Below, piece by piece: positions 45,985-59,412 of a stretch of DNA of 64,000 bases (its first letter is position 1; each line of letters opens with the position of its first letter). A model generated the notes under the pieces. It was not told where the DNA came from, made no database searches, and was given only the letters and a program-made list of their open reading frames with translations. The stretch comes from Raffaelea ambrosiae (lineage: Eukaryota; Ascomycota; Sordariomycetes; Ophiostomatales; Ophiostomataceae). The stretch is taken from the NCBI GenBank assembly GCA_002778195.1, contig PCDI01000006.1:1617950-1681949 (forward strand). Reading direction: 5' to 3'. The position numbers were made by a program, and so were the translations under genes.

Positions 45985-48900
45985 TTATTCTCCTCTTTTA
46001 TTATTTTTGTTTTTAAAAACTTAACTTTGTTTTTCTTTTTTCGTAAGTCTTTTACTATGTTTTCTCGCGTTTCGAAGTCTCGGACGGTTATTCGTCGTGC
46101 TTTTTTTATTAATCTAATTAAGCGAGCGAGCTTAAACGTTATACTTTACTCTTTTTATTCCTTTAAAGGGTTTTTTTATTAAATGGTTAACGATAGTGTT
46201 CATTATTTTACTTATATTCGTCGCGAGCGTTTTTACGATAGCGATTATCGTCGCTTTAATTCTTCGTGTTAGTGTTTTATTCTTTTCGTACTTTCTTTCA
46301 CGTCTTTTAACCCTTTTTTTAATAAAGCGCTTTTTTTAAAAGGTTTATCGCTACGAGGAGCGCGTTAAAGAGGACTTTACGTAAGTTAAACGAACTTTAA
46401 ACGAGCTTTCCACTCGTTTTCACTGTTTACGTAAGTAAAAGAAAGAGGTGGTTACGAGGGCGAAAGATTTAACCGCTCGTGATTTAAAAACACTAAATGA
46501 GTTAAATGTTGTAAAAGAGTGTGAATGTTAAAAAGCGGCTTATATTAAAGTAAATCGTATAGCCGTTAAAGAGTTTAAAGCGGCTTTATTATTTTAGTCT
46601 TCGAGTGTAATAAACGTGGTTAATTAAAGTGTTATGTTAAATAGTATAAATGTTTTTATAACGAACCTTTTCGTAAATTGAGCTCTCGGTTTATTACACG
46701 AGTTTATCGTCTTTTTATTAATTCCGCTTTTAATAATCTCTTAACTCGTATTAAACATTTATTAAGTTTATAACGGGTTTTTATATATTTTTGAAGTTTA
46801 AGTAGTTTTTTATTTAATAAAATAACGAATTTACTTTCTTTTACCTTTATAATCGTTTAGTTTTTTAGTTTTAATGTTTTTACGAAGTAAGTATATAACT
46901 CCTCCTTTCGTTAAAATTAGTCTTTTAATTCTTTTTTTATTAACTTATTATAGTTTCTTATATTTTCTTAAGGTTTTTTTAAAGTGTTTTTTACGTTTTT
47001 ACCATATTTGCCTTATATTATAAAGCTATTTACGCTTAACTTTTTTTAATACTAGTTATTAATACGCTTTTAAATGAAATTCGTAGTTAACGTAAAACGA
47101 GGATGTTTTAATCGTTCTCGTGTTTACGTTATTATAAGCGAATTACGTTAATAATAGTAGTTATACTTAATCGTTTTACGAGTAGTTTACGTAGTTTCGT
47201 AAGTATTACTCGATGATTTAATTAATTTTTTTTTTCGTTTATTCGTCTATTTATAAATAGAATGTTATAAATATTTAATATTTTATCTTTAATTACTTTA
47301 TAAGCGATTATTAGAATTTAGATTTAAAAAGCTTGTTTTTATTTAATATAATTTCCTTTAATAGCCCGTGGTTAGTTAAACCGATTTTTAAAAAAATATA
47401 TATTAATTCGTTTATATTACTTACTTTTTTATATTAAATAAAGTAAGCGTACTTCGTAAGTTTATATACGATAACGAAGATATTATCGTAAACTATTTTT
47501 ATAAAGGGGTTTTTCGATTTTAATAGTTTTATAATAAAGTTTAAACTAATGGATTCTTATAGCTTAGTAGGGATTCGTAGTGGTTTTAATAGTTCGTATA
47601 GTTTATAACGTTTTATTTTATCCTTTTTATATACGTTAAGGTTTTTAATAACTTTAACGATAATTTTTTTTAATTTTAAAAAAGTCGTAGTTTTTTTAAA
47701 TTCGTCTTATAATAGCTTTAATTCTTTAATGTTTATAAGCTCGTACTTTATAAATATCTTTAATAAAGTCTTTTTACTTTTCTTTAAATATATAGATTTT
47801 ACTATGTTCTTATAATTGAAAATTCTTCTTTTTCTTTTTTCGCTATTTTCTACTATTATTCTTTTAATTCTTTCTTTTAATTAAGGTTTATATTAGTTTT
47901 ATATACTGTTAATAGTTATTAGTGTATTACTAAGTCTTTTTATTAGTTTTATTATAAAAGTGTTATTACTTTTTATAATACTTCTTATTAATGGTTCGCG
48001 CGTTTATTAAACGCGTTAACTCTTTTATTTTTTATTTTTTATAATAAACGATTCGAAAATTAAAATATAATAAGAATTTCACTCATCGGGTTTATCGTTT
48101 ATTTAATACTTTAATTGTTATAAACTATATTAAGTTTTTATAGTTAATAAAGACCTTTATTTATTATTATGCTTTAATTAAGTAGTGTTATTACTTTTAA
48201 AATGCGTAAATAATTACTATAAGTTCTTTATTATAAATAAAGTAATTGAGTTTCGGTTTATTTAATTTATAAAAAAAAGGCGATAGAGTGTAGCCTTTTT
48301 TATTTTATTTTTTTATTTTAGTTATTCTTTAATAACGTAATTAAAAGCGTTCGTTTTAACTTTATATTCTTTTATTAAGTTTACTTCGTATAGAATTAAG
48401 TTTATAAAAACTTTCTTTTTAAGTTCTTTAAATACTTTTTATTTTTTAATAGTTTAAATCTTTTCTTCTTATATTTTAGTTTAAATAATCAACCTTTTTT
48501 TAATAAAAGTAGCTCTTTTTTAACTCCATTAAAAGTCTAACGGTTTATAACTTCTTTAAAACGTTTAATACATGTTTTTCATAGCTTTTTAAATCTTTAA
48601 AGAAGATAAGAATATCGTTTAAGTATACGATAACCGTAATGTTTAAATACTCTTTTAATACGTTATTTATTATATTTTAAAACGATATAAGTATATTCGT
48701 TAAATTAAAAAGTATAACCGTATATTCGTAATAACTATATCGCGTTTTAAAAACCGTTTTTCATTTTCTTCGTACTTTATCTAAATTAAGTTATATACGC
48801 TTCGTAAATCGAGTATCGTAAACTATTATACTCTTTAATGTCGGTTTCGTAGCTTTTTAATAAGTGATAATAAATAACGGGTTTTAATCGTAATGTTGTT

Positions 48901-50198
48901 TAACTATTTATAATCGACGTATAACCGTAGTTTTCCGTTTTTCTTTAAAACGAATAAGATCGAGTATTTTACTACCGAGTTGAATGGTTTAATATAACTT
49001 TTTCTTAAGTCTTCGTTAAAGTATTTCTTTAATATTTCAAGTTGTATTTCGTTTAATTCGTAGATTTTATAAAATTTCAGCTATTTTCCTTTTTTTAAAA
49101 GTATTTTATAATCTTAAAGTCCGTGTTTTAATAAGCCGGTATTAAGCGTTTCTTAAAATACTTTATTAAATTTTTAGTATTATTTAAAGACTTATAATAC
49201 GCTAACTTTAATTGTTTTTATTAACGTTCGTTTTTATTTTAATCCACTTACGAAGTACTATACTCGCGTAATGATTAAATCTTTCCTTATTACTAAAGAT
49301 TTCTTAAAGCCCTTTTACTTTACTTTTCCTTTTAAAAGTATAATAGCGTTTGTTTAAGCGCTTATCTTTAATAAACTGTTTTTAAAGGTTAGTTCTTATC
49401 TCTCGCTTTTAATCGTTCTTTTTATTAGTTGAGTATTATTTTAATAAATTTAATTAGTGATTTAGTTAATTCGAGGATTATTCTTTCGTAACTAAGGTAA
49501 TTTTAATATAATTTTATACGATGTTAATTTTATAATGTTAAACGAGAGGTTTTCGAAGCGTTTTTAAATCAAAGCCAAAAAATGATTAATCTTTTTATTA
49601 ACTACTCTTTTATCGTAAAATATAATGTTTTCTCTAAAGGTGTTAAGTTAATAAAGTCTCTTTTTAGTTTTTTATAGTGTTTAGTGTTTATTAACGAATG
49701 TAAAAAATACGTAGTTTCTTTAAGCGCTATAATCTACTATTATAGTAGTTAACGTTTTATTATAAATAATTTATACTTCGATATATGGTTTTAAAGTATT
49801 GTTTTCTTTATTAACCTTTATTAAAAACCTTTGTTTTTAAATCGTTTATAATCCTTTTATTAACGATTCGTGCCGTTTTTTCATCGTTCGTTTACTTTCT
49901 TTTAAAGTTTTTATTATAAACCTTTATATTAATCGAGAATTTTAACTTATACGTAAATACGATATTTTAATGTTTAACACCGGATTTAATCGTTTAGTTT
50001 TCATATATAAGCTACTAAGTATTCTTTATTTAGTTTTAATATTATATAAAATTCGTTTAATTTAGTTTACACGACCTATTAATGTTTCAATTCGCTATTC
50101 TCGAATAAAACTTCGATTAATCGTTTTTAATATCGTTTCAAATAAACTCTTTAAACTATCTTTTCTTTAAAATGGAGTTTATATTAATCGATAATATA
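45985..50198 (-). pseudogene. Family B pol (RT, RNase H, integrase region)
   Basis: Read on the minus strand, RT is at about 48,500-49,300, an RNase H-like region at about 47,950-48,300, and a possible integrase zinc-finger region with QRN near 47,150. Stops are dense. Beyond the RT catalytic block, domain limits are approximate. Confidence 0.65.
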
Positions 50199-50200
50199 TA

Positions 50201-51991
50201 ACGTGAGTAACCCACTTTTCAACACCCCCTCCATTTTAACACCCTTTTTCATCCCTTTCTAACCAAAGTGCTTACACTTCATCGCGCCGTAAGTCATGCT
50301 ATATTAATTCAATAAACTCCATTTTTTCTAACATTATTAATTAGGTCAAAATGCGCGTATATAGCGAAGAAGACGTGTTAAACGCTATTCAGTCTTATAA
50401 AAATGGCGTCTCTATCGCGCGCGCCGTATTAATATATAACATACCGCGATTCACGTTAATATACCGCCTTCGGGGTATAAAACCGCGTTTTAAAGCTTTT
50501 TCCAACCAGTAAAAGCTCTCTATAATATAAAAGAAGCGGTTAACTACTTAGATTCGTACGCAAAGTTTGTTAAGAGTCTTTCTAACCTACTAACATATTA
50601 CGAGTTTAGCTAACTGTTTTCTCACGGCGTAAGGAGACACACAGCCTATTAAAAAGCGTTAAATTTACTCCTTTTTAAAAAGAAACCCGTTTATTAAAGT
50701 TAAAAAAACCAGATTAATCGACGTTAAGCGTGTAAAGGGTGTTAAACCGGAGGTTATTACGAAGTGGTTTAAACATTTAAACTTTATAACTATATAAACG
50801 ATTAAAACAGTAAACCGATAAAATATGAATGAAACTAGTATTTTTAACATTAAAGGAAACAGTTAGTTAGTTGTGAAATGTGTTAATAGTGTTTTTATTT
50901 AAAAAAAAAAAAGCTGTAAGCAGAGTTTAAACTATTATAGTTGAGTGTGTTTTTACGAACGGTAAAGCGATCCCTTTTTTGGTTATTTTTAAAAGCAAAC
51001 ATACTTAATAATAGTGGTTTTTATCGAATATAAGCTTATTTAAAGATTGGGTTTTTATTATTTTAAATAAAGGTTAAACTTTAAATAAAATTAATAAAAA
51101 CTAGTTTAAAGACTGTTTTATTTTAAGAACGGTATTAAAAAATAAAGAAGACGTTAGATTATTAATAATCGACGGTTATAAAAGCTACGAAACGAATGAA
51201 TTTATAAAGCTTTGCTTTAAAAATAATATTTATCTGCTTTTTCTACCGTCGCACGCTTTTTACGTACTTTAACCTTTAAATATAATAGTTTTTAGCCTTT
51301 TAAAAAAGAAGTACCGGACGTAAGTGAGCTTACTGCCCGTTATACAGCCTGGTAGTGCAGTTAATAAGCAAGCTTTTTTATAATGCTACTTAATAGCTCG
51401 GAATTATGCATTTTTAGCGTTAAATATTAAAAGCGGGTGGAGGACTACTGGCTTTTAACCGGTATTATTACTAAGAGTACTTCAAAGCCCTTTCATTATA
51501 CTAAAACCTATCAACTAACCGTCGACTCCTTCCAATTCTAATATCATTAGAAAGCTAACAATTCAATTAATAAGCTTATGTGATTTTTATAGCTCTTTAA
51601 CGGGGTTTTCCACACTAAAAAAAGCAAAAGATTTAATAGACCAACTGTTGATTGTAACGGCTCTAGAAACTCAATCAGTCACGCGCCGGCTTTTCAATAG
51701 GAAGGTGAAAAAAGCATTTAACGATAAAGATATTTAGATAATTATTTAGGGGAGAAGAATTAAGCACCTTGAAGCAAGACTCAAAGCTTGTACGAAGGTA
51801 GGACGAAAGACCGTTCAAATCAGTCCGAATACGAAGTTTATAGAAGAAGGCGATTCAGAGGATAATTAAATTATATTTATTGTACGTGTTTTGGTAGAGA
51901 TATTTTCAATTGAAGATCTTGCNTTCTTAATTGAAAGGGATGAAAAAGGGTGTCGAAATGGGGGGGGTGTCGAAAAGTGGGTTACCCACGT
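50201..51991 (+). mobile_element. Pogo/Fot1-like DNA transposon, copy 2
   Basis: This is 1,791 bp with TA duplications at 50199-50200 and 51992-51993 and TIRs of the same family as copy 1 (ACGTGAGTAACCCACTTTTC and its partner). It is inserted in family B and contains one undetermined base at 51,923. It is less mutated than its host sequence, so it is younger than family B. Confidence 0.9.
50351..51869 (+). pseudogene. Pogo-type DDE transposase, broken (copy 2)
   Basis: It opens MRVYSEEDVLNAIQSYKNGV and reads 53 codons to the first stop (TAA after FSNQ), covering the psq helix-turn-helix. The CENP-B-type second DNA-binding domain follows (KRNPFIKVKKTR near 50,690). The first catalytic Asp region reads NMNETSIFN near 50,825, with Asp changed to Asn. 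The second catalytic region lies near 51,150-51,250 (a LFLP-like segment becomes SAFSTVA). The acidic C-terminus ends at 51,869. At least one frameshift. Confidence 0.8.
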
Positions 51992-51993
51992 TA

Positions 51994-53686
51994 AAGCTTA
52001 TACAATTTCTTTATATTTAAAGTGTTAAACGTTAACGCGAAAGTCGTCCCCTTCTTTTCTTACGAGTATATCTTTTTATTAATATTTCGAAGCCATTTAT
52101 ACGAACGTTACCCTTAAGATAAAGAAGGTAATAATATTATTATTTAGTATTAGTGTTATATATTATTTAACGTAATAAAGCACTCCTTCCTCTCGTTTTA
52201 TAACGTAAGCGAGTTTTTTCGATTATTTTATTAAAAGAAGGTATCGTATTATAACGATCGTTCGCTTTTAACACGTTTTATAAGGTCGTACAACGTTGTT
52301 TTTTCGTCTTAAATATTCGCATTTTTCACACTCGTCCTCTACTTTAAGTATATTATTATCCTTTATTTAATTCGGGTGGTACACTTAATAGTGTTAGTAT
52401 AAGTCTTTATTTTATACTGTTTCGTAAAAGCTTTCGTAAGCCCTTTCGTTTCAAAGCTTATACTTTTATAGCTTAAAGTGGTTTCGTTTATACGCGATTA
52501 GTTAATATTATTACGCGTATTCGGCCTTACACTCGTCGTAACGGTATACGATAATAAGCTTACTTTTACGTTTAAGCTTTTTTGAGTATTAACTTAACCC
52601 GTCTTTTTCGGATTTATAAATTAAACAGTCGTTTTTTTAATATATAGTTTAGTTAAACGATATATGTTTAAAGTTCTTTATATTTACTTTAATATTTTTA
52701 ATAATAATAGCTACGTTGATTTATCGCTTAAACACTAGCTTTTACTGCTTTTTTTAACTGCTTATAGTTTCGAGCGTAGTGTTTTTATTGTTTATAGTTA
52801 AATCACTTTTTTTAAGCTTTTAATGTTTTATAACGTTTAGTTTTATAAGGTCTTTATACTATTAATTAAGTTACGAGCGTTGGTTTTTCTTCCTTTTTTT
52901 AAGTTAATATAAAAAAAGCGTTACTCTATTCTTTATATCGTCTTTATTTTTTATACGTCGTTTATAAAGACGATCGTCGATTCGTACGACTATAATAATA
53001 TATTCGGAAAATTCGCTCAATCGGTTTAGTTTAATAAGTTCGTTTTTTTAAATATTTTTAAGTCTTTAATAAAACTACGATATTAGTAGTTCGTCTTCTT
53101 AATCTAATCGTAAAGCGACTTATTAAAAACGGGTTATATATTTAAATATAAACTTTTTTTAATAAAAGCGAAAAAAGGCTTATTTCGCCGTTCTTTTTCA
53201 AAGTTACGATAGTTATTAAATAGCTCTTACGTTTCGTAGTTTTAATTATTCGGGTTTAAGTTTTTTAAAAAGTTACGTAAGCGAGGTTTAAACCATTTTA
53301 GTACGCTTTCTTTCAACCGATTAACCGCGAACTAAACTTTAATAAAGTTAAATTTAAATTAGTTTTCGTAATAGTGTATATAAAAGCGGAGTTACGTTAA
53401 GAAGTTTTATAACGTCTTTTTAATACCGTTGAATGCTTTAAGCTTGTTTATTTTAAAAGCTTCTTTTTTAATTCTTATCGCTGTTATTTAAGCTTAAAGT
53501 TAGTCGATTATATTTTTTAAAGCTATGATTTCTTATTAGTGGGCTTAAATTATAATAACGGCGCTTATAGCCGTGTTACTACTAGTTTCGATAATAAAGG
53601 GGGTAAGGGTGTTTAAAGCTATAGTTGTTTTTTTATATTATATAAAGAGGTAACGTTAACCTGTTTTTAAATAAAAGTAATTAAAA
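51994..53686 (-). pseudogene. Family B gag / protease region
   Basis: This is the 5' half of family B on the minus strand, between the Pogo insertion and the 5' LTR. By position it should encode gag. I could not identify a zinc knuckle or a start codon with confidence. Confidence 0.5.
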
Positions 53687-54122
53687 TATAACGAACACTA
53701 AGTTTTTAAATAATAAACCTACGTAAGAGTTTATATTAATAAAATAGTTAAAGCTTGGGGTTTATAATACTAAAAGTAGTCTTAGTTCTTCGTGCGTACG
53801 GGCGAGTGTTTGAGAGCTGTTAGGGCTATTTAAGAATGTTTTAAATACTTAGATTAATTATTAAAGAGTTTAACTCTTTTTATTTATTTACTTAAAGGGG
53901 CGAGCTTGCTTTTTTATCTATTTAGGGTGATCACTTTGAATCACCATAATCACCTTTAATTACTAAGATTACCGATTTAGAGTGATTACGGTGATCATTC
54001 GTGATTTTGGTGATTAATCACGTAACGACCTTTTCTGCCTTTATTAATCGCTTTCGTAGTCTCTCTACCTTTATGGCTAATAGCGGGGTTCTTAGCTGAG
54101 GGCCGCGACACGGGTCGTAATA
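53687..54122 (-). repeat. Family B 5' LTR
   Basis: This is 436 bp. Its edges read TA...TA where the other LTR has TG...CA, the expected RIP change. It is 41 bp longer than its partner because of a segment near 53,878-53,930. Confidence 0.88.
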
Positions 54123-54127
54123 CTTAG

Positions 54128-54861
54128 TTTTAATGGAATTCGCATTTAACTAAGTTTATAAATAATTATACTTTTTATAACTTTTTAAATATATTTTAAA
54201 CGTATTTCGTATATTTATTTTAAACTCTTAAAAAACACTAACACGTTATTTATATATATATTATATATTACGTTAATTAACCTTTAAAAAGCCGTATAAA
54301 CATAGTGTTAAAACGTAGTTAAAGTACTTATAAAGCCGAGCGATAAAACTATATACTCGTAGTACTCGTACCGCGTACGAAACGCCGTCTTTCACTCGTT
54401 TTTTTCTTTAATTCGAGTCCGATAATAAACGTTTTTAATATTAAGTTTAATAAAGTATTTAACGCTTAAAATTTAATTTAAAATCTTCGAAATTAACGAA
54501 AAAACATAACGGTTTTTAATCGTAACTTTGATAAAGCTTCGATAATTAACGTAAAGTTATAAAAAGCCGTTTTTTTTAAGTACGAAAAAAATAAATACTT
54601 TAATTAAGCTTTTACTTAATCGAATTCACTCGTTTTATAAGTTTTCTTTAATGTACTTTTATAACTCTTTTAACTCTCGTTTAAATAAAAGGTAAATCGT
54701 TTCGTAAAAAAACTACGCTTTATTTATTAAGTCGATTACGTAATTAGTTTTTTAAACGAGCGATAATATAACCGCGCTCGTTTCGTTAAATATAAAAACG
54801 AAATTAATAAACTTCGTTAATAAGTTATCGTAAAGTCGGCGTTTTAAAGTTGCTTCGTCTT
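54128..54861 (-). pseudogene. Family A RT fragment, reverse
   Basis: This continues 45,361-45,584 after the family B insertion. The RT catalytic block lies near 54,230-54,260. It is interrupted at 54,862 by the Harbinger element and continues at 58,396. Confidence 0.78.
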
Positions 54862-55651
54862 TAAAGGCCCGATTTAATCTTCGATAATAAAAGTTAAGGT
54901 AAGGAAATCGAGGTAAGGGTGGGGTAAAGGATTATAAACTATACTTAATTTGTTTACTAAGCCTCACTATACATAATATCCCTTTTATAAAAGGGTCTTA
55001 GTACTTACTAACTAGCGGTAGAAGTATTAAAATCCATGAATATAGTATAATTTAATCACATCACACAGCTTTTAAACATAGGTTTTTTGTTAAAGCGGTG
55101 TGTTTTTTTTCACTTTCTCCCACTAAAACTTTGTCGAAATAGCTTCCCTTACCTCCTCTATCGTTAGTTTGACGAAATTAACAAGCTTTAACGTTAAGTT
55201 ATTAAAATAACACTTATCAAACGGTGACTTCAACGAAGCACTTACACTACAGCCGCCCAGTATTACCAACTCTCCTTCTCTTCTTAGTTTTGTTAGTCGT
55301 AATTACCTCTTTTTCAAAGTTATTTTCTTTAACGAAGTAAAGCCTTTATTAATACCGTCTTTTACCCTCCTCGATAAATCGCTTTCACTTTAGTAGGTAG
55401 ATACTTGCGAATCTCTTATCTCGATTAACTCGATAACAGTATTAAAGCGTCGATCGGTGGTACTAAATAAGTTAAACGAAGTACCGCGCTCGTTGCTTTC
55501 TTATACGGAGAGTAGGTATTTCTTTTGATATATTATTATTAAAAGTGTTAGCTGATAAAATGAGATTATAAATAGTTAAGCTGTTAGTAACGGTGTTGAA
55601 ACGGGGACGTAATAGACGATAGGGACTGAAAGCAGTTAAATCACGAAGTTT

Positions 55652-55993
55652 CGTAATAATTATACTACGGAGATGATTATTACGATTATGCGTTTATTTT
55701 AACAGCACGTTAAAGACGGCGCTTTTAATACTGTTTAAGCAAAATCATATAACGATGTATGGAAAGCGGTGTTAGAAGAGTGTTTTTAACGTTAGCTTAA
55801 CGCTTTTTAGTTAGTACATAAGATTTATAAAAAGTATAAGTAAGAGAAGCGACGGTATAAGCTGTTGGTAACCTTGTTGAGTGAGTTTGGGGTTAGTTAT
55901 AATCATAAGAGCGGTTTGTTAAATTGTACCGACGAGAAGTGGGCTGCTTTTTACTAAAAAAATAAAGCGTTACGGTTAATTGACTGGGTGCGT
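55652..55993 (+). pseudogene. Harbinger Myb/SANT-like DNA-binding protein, broken
   Basis: The frame gives a clear Myb/SANT-like domain: NNYTTEM, then QHVKDGAFN, then DVWKAVLEECF, then IYKKYK, then SEFGVSYNHKSGLLNCTDE followed by KWAAFY. Tryptophans at the expected helix positions survive. In PIF/Harbinger elements the partner protein with this domain carries the transposase to the element ends. The flanking parts, to about 56,560, are probably also coding, but frames are lost. Confidence 0.78.
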
Positions 55994-56939
55994 ATAGTTT
56001 CAATTGGTGATAAAAGTGTGTACGACGACGTGTTTTTTAACGAGAAGGCGATTAGTAGTAATATATAGAGCGTTAGAGAGATCTTGAGTATTTATAAGGC
56101 TTTAGCTAGTCTTTTTAAACTATTAGTGATTATAGTATAGAAAAAAAAAAGGGAGATGAACTTAAACTTATTATTTAACTTGTTAAAAGTTGTATAATAG
56201 CACCCGTTAGTAGGAGGGAGTGACCGTGGCTTACTAGGGTTAAAGAAAAGGTAGAGGGAGTCTGCTTTGATGAAGGTTAGCCGTCATTTTAAAGAGGGAC
56301 TTACTACTTTTACTTTACCTCGTGTTGTTAGTAACGATGATATCGCACGCGTTGTGGGAGACGTTATAAAGCTTTTTGGTAGTAAATTGAGCGGAGACCA
56401 CTTGTAAAAGTGTATAGAGCGTATTAGCGTGCTCTCCACTGCTGTCTTTTAGGGAGTAATAAATGAGGAGGTGAAGAGAGCGTTTATACGTACTTAGACT
56501 GGTAAAACGGTTGAATAGTCGTGATAGTTGTTATGAGAGAGAGATGTAATAGTTTAAATTAGTTGAAAAGAAAGTTATAAGTGAGTTAAACCTTAGTTTT
56601 AAAAGCTTTTTAAAAGCTTTAACCTATTTTTAATTTAGTAAAGTGTCTTTATATAAAAAAACCTTAATTTAAATGTACTTAATAAAATTCAAGGGTGGCG
56701 TTTAACGTTAAACCACTTTTATACTAGATCTCACTAGTTCTTCTTATATCTCTTCTTACCTCGTATTTTAACTATCGTTAACATTTTTTTACTTTATTTA
56801 AAAACTATTTTTTTTTATATACTACTTTTTAACCTAATTATTATACTACTTCCTTCTCGTACTATAAAATATTATAAGATTAAGTACATTTAACTCTTTT
56901 ATATAAGTTTTTATTAAAGATTAATAGCTATAATTCGTT

Positions 56940-58150
56940 TAGTTTCTTTTGTATTATTATCGACTGTTACCGCTGCTTTCGCCGCCGCTCTTTATAACCG
57001 GGTTTGATATAATTAAAGAGCTTAAGTTTTTATACTTTTTATGCTTTTTATTATATAAATAAAGTTATATACTTTTATTATAATATATATTAATAGTTTC
57101 TACTCGTTTATATCGTACTTAAGTGTTGCTTTTAAAAGGATATAAAACTTTTTTTAACGATATCGAATACTCGTTTAATAACAACTCGTAACGAAGAGTG
57201 TTAATAGTTATAGTGCTTCTTTGCACTACGTGGCGGTCGACGTTATTCTCTTCATTTAGGGAGGTGGTATATAATATTTACGAAAGGTATAACCACTTTA
57301 ACAGTTTTAGTAAATTCAACATTTATTAAATAAAATCGATAACGTAGGATATAGAAACCTCGTGCTTTTACTTGTTTAAAAACTGAAGTATCGTTTATTA
57401 AACCTTTTGCTTCGACTAGTATATAACTAAATGTTTCATCAAAACGCATAATAGCGAACATATTTTAATTAATAAACCTCTTTTTATTATAATACCACTT
57501 TTAATCGTTAGAAATAATATACGTAAGAATATATATATCGTTAATTATATTAATACATTCGTTGAAGCTATGAAGGTAGTCGTTTATTTCGATATAAGAA
57601 TTAAGCTAGTTTTACGTAAGTAAGTTGACGAAGTAAAGGTGTAAAACTAAGAAACACTTTAATATTTTATATATTACGCGGCTTATTATACTTTAACTAA
57701 TACCAAATCTGTTACTTACGATCACCTAGCTGTTATGGTGTGTTATAACTCATATAAAGATAAGCACTTAATACGCTTTCGTAAGATGCTCTACCGGCTT
57801 TAACTTAACGTACTTCTTTAACTAAGAAACTAACTGTATAAAGGTGTTTTTATTTATCCGGTATAAGCGTCGAAATTTAATAAAAGAGTTAACGAGAATT
57901 TCTACTACCACCAATTCACTGCTTATTAGCTCACGATGTTAAACCTTTAGCGTTAATCCACGTTAATACTAACGATGTATTACATTAGTAAATCCTTGGT
58001 ATATAACAGCTACTATAAAACACATTGCTTTTAAGCGTTAACGATTAAAAGCATCTTCGGTATTGTTAACATTCATTGTTTAATAATTAGCAGTTATAAG
58101 AATACTACTAACAAAAAGAACGCTAGGAAACAGAGATTTTTATTTATCGA
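56940..58150 (-). pseudogene. Harbinger DDE transposase, broken
   Basis: An uninterrupted minus-strand frame at 57461-57252 reads MFAIMRFDETFSYILVEAKG, continues with the second catalytic Asp in LINDTSVF, and ends YHLPK. Just upstream the first-Asp region reads IINDIYI near 57,535, and downstream the third acidic position reads IKRVFDIV near 57,155, where Glu has become Lys. The limits given are approximate. Confidence 0.75.
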
Positions 58151-58395
58151 AGTTGAATCACCTCTTTGCTACCGTATATTACACCAAATAGATTGGTTTT
58201 TTACCGGTGGCTGACCGGGTATAAAAAAAACCCTGTTTTTGATAATTCTAATGTATAGGTCCCTCTGTATAAAAGGGACATTATGCACAGTGAGGCTTAG
58301 TAGATAAATTAGGTATAGTCTATGATCCTTCGCCCCACCCTTGCCTCGATTTCCTTGCCCTGACTCTTGCTATCGAAGATTGAATCGGGCTTTAA

Positions 58396-59044
58396 AAGGG
58401 TATTACTCGAGTTTAATTTATTCGAAACGATTAAAGAGTATAAAAATTATATATACGATTATAACGTTTTTAATATTTTTAACGAACTTTTAAAGTGTAT
58501 TAATTATAAGCTTATTTAAACGATAACTAAAACACTATTAACTACTTTTAATCGTATTAATAATTAAATCTTTTAAAGTCGTAACTTTAAAAAAATAAAG
58601 CTTTTACTCGTCGTTTTTATTCGTAAAATGTTTACGTAAAGCTGTATAAACTCTTTAATCCAACTTTTAATAATCGGTAAACCTTAACGACACTTTTTAT
58701 AACGTCGTTAACGTAATAATTGAGTCGTTCGTTATTTTTAAGCGTAAAGCTCGGCTTTTCCTCTTTTTAAGCTTAACTCGTATAATAAACTTAAATAAAA
58801 CGATATTAACCTTCGTTTTTATATTAAAGTTAATAATAGTTTAATATTCTTAATTGGTTTTTACTATAATTAAATTATAATAAGCGCTTTTTCCTTTAGT
58901 TAAATAAAAGCGTTTACGCGCTTTTTATTTTCTTTTTCGATTTAGCGTTAAGCTTTAATATACTTTTAACCTTTTAAACTTTTATAAAGTTAGCTTTTAA
59001 CTTCGTATACTTTAATATAATATACCTTTTTTTTATAGTTATAA
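58396..59044 (-). pseudogene. Family A protease/gag fragment, reverse
   Basis: This resumes the RT N-terminus and protease after the Harbinger insertion and ends in the zinc-knuckle region near 59,035, where another LTR begins. Confidence 0.7.
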
Positions 59045-59412
59045 TATTAAAGTGGTACTTATAATCAAGTAAAAGATTACGAAAAATAAAAGTATCTCAT
59101 TAACGAAGGTAAGATCTCGTAAATTACACAACTAAATCTTATCCCCTTTTTCGAAAAAAGTAAAAAGCCCTCGCTATATCGAAAGCTTTTAAAAGCCCTA
59201 TACGCGGCGCCCTTAAGCCGCGTACGAAGCCTTAACTCCGCGCTACACTCAAAGGCCCGTACGTGCGCTCCGTAACGCGCCTCGCTTCAAACTTACGCTA
59301 ACTACGCCGTTACGTACCCCGTTAAGAGGTAACACGTGCTTAAGCCGGTCGCCCGCACGTACTTAAGCTGCTCGTAAAGCACGCATTCGAACAAGCTCGC
59401 GATACTCTTATA
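59045..59412 (-). repeat. Family A LTR, short form, reverse (3' LTR of terminal copy)
   Basis: This is 368 bp and among the GC-richest and least mutated LTRs here. It is followed by a reversed polypurine tract at 59,413-59,430. It is the 3' LTR of a minus-strand copy that runs out of the window at 64,000. Confidence 0.88.

Larger units (their letters stand above)
45590..54122 (-). mobile_element. LTR retrotransposon family B, with Pogo copy 2 inserted
   Basis: LTRs at 45590-45984 and 53687-54122 have TGTAACGAACAC and GGGTCGTAACA edges, and the CTTAG target duplication lies at 45585-45589 and 54123-54127. Removing the 1.8-kb Pogo insert leaves about 6.7 kb. The RT lies on the minus strand: the block YLNDILIFF is at 48599-48625, with Asn for the first Asp. 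A purine tract (AAAAGAGGAGAATAA, minus strand) abuts the left LTR, confirming the orientation. The RT style suggests Ty3/Gypsy. Confidence 0.87.
54865..58392. mobile_element. PIF/Harbinger DNA transposon with long inverted repeats
   Basis: This is 3,528 bp. Inverted repeats of about 131 bp (54865-54995 and 58261-58392) begin AGGCCCGATT; the target duplication is TAA (54862-54864 and 58393-58395). It holds two convergent broken genes, a Myb/SANT-like DNA-binding protein and a DDE nuclease, the two-protein layout typical of PIF/Harbinger. The 3-bp TAA target also fits this superfamily. It is inserted in family A RT sequence. Confidence 0.85.

Noticed and set aside
54865..58392. Mutator-like element, suggested by the very long inverted repeats
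   Set aside because: The TAA target duplication, the Myb/SANT-like partner protein and the DDE motifs fit PIF/Harbinger better.
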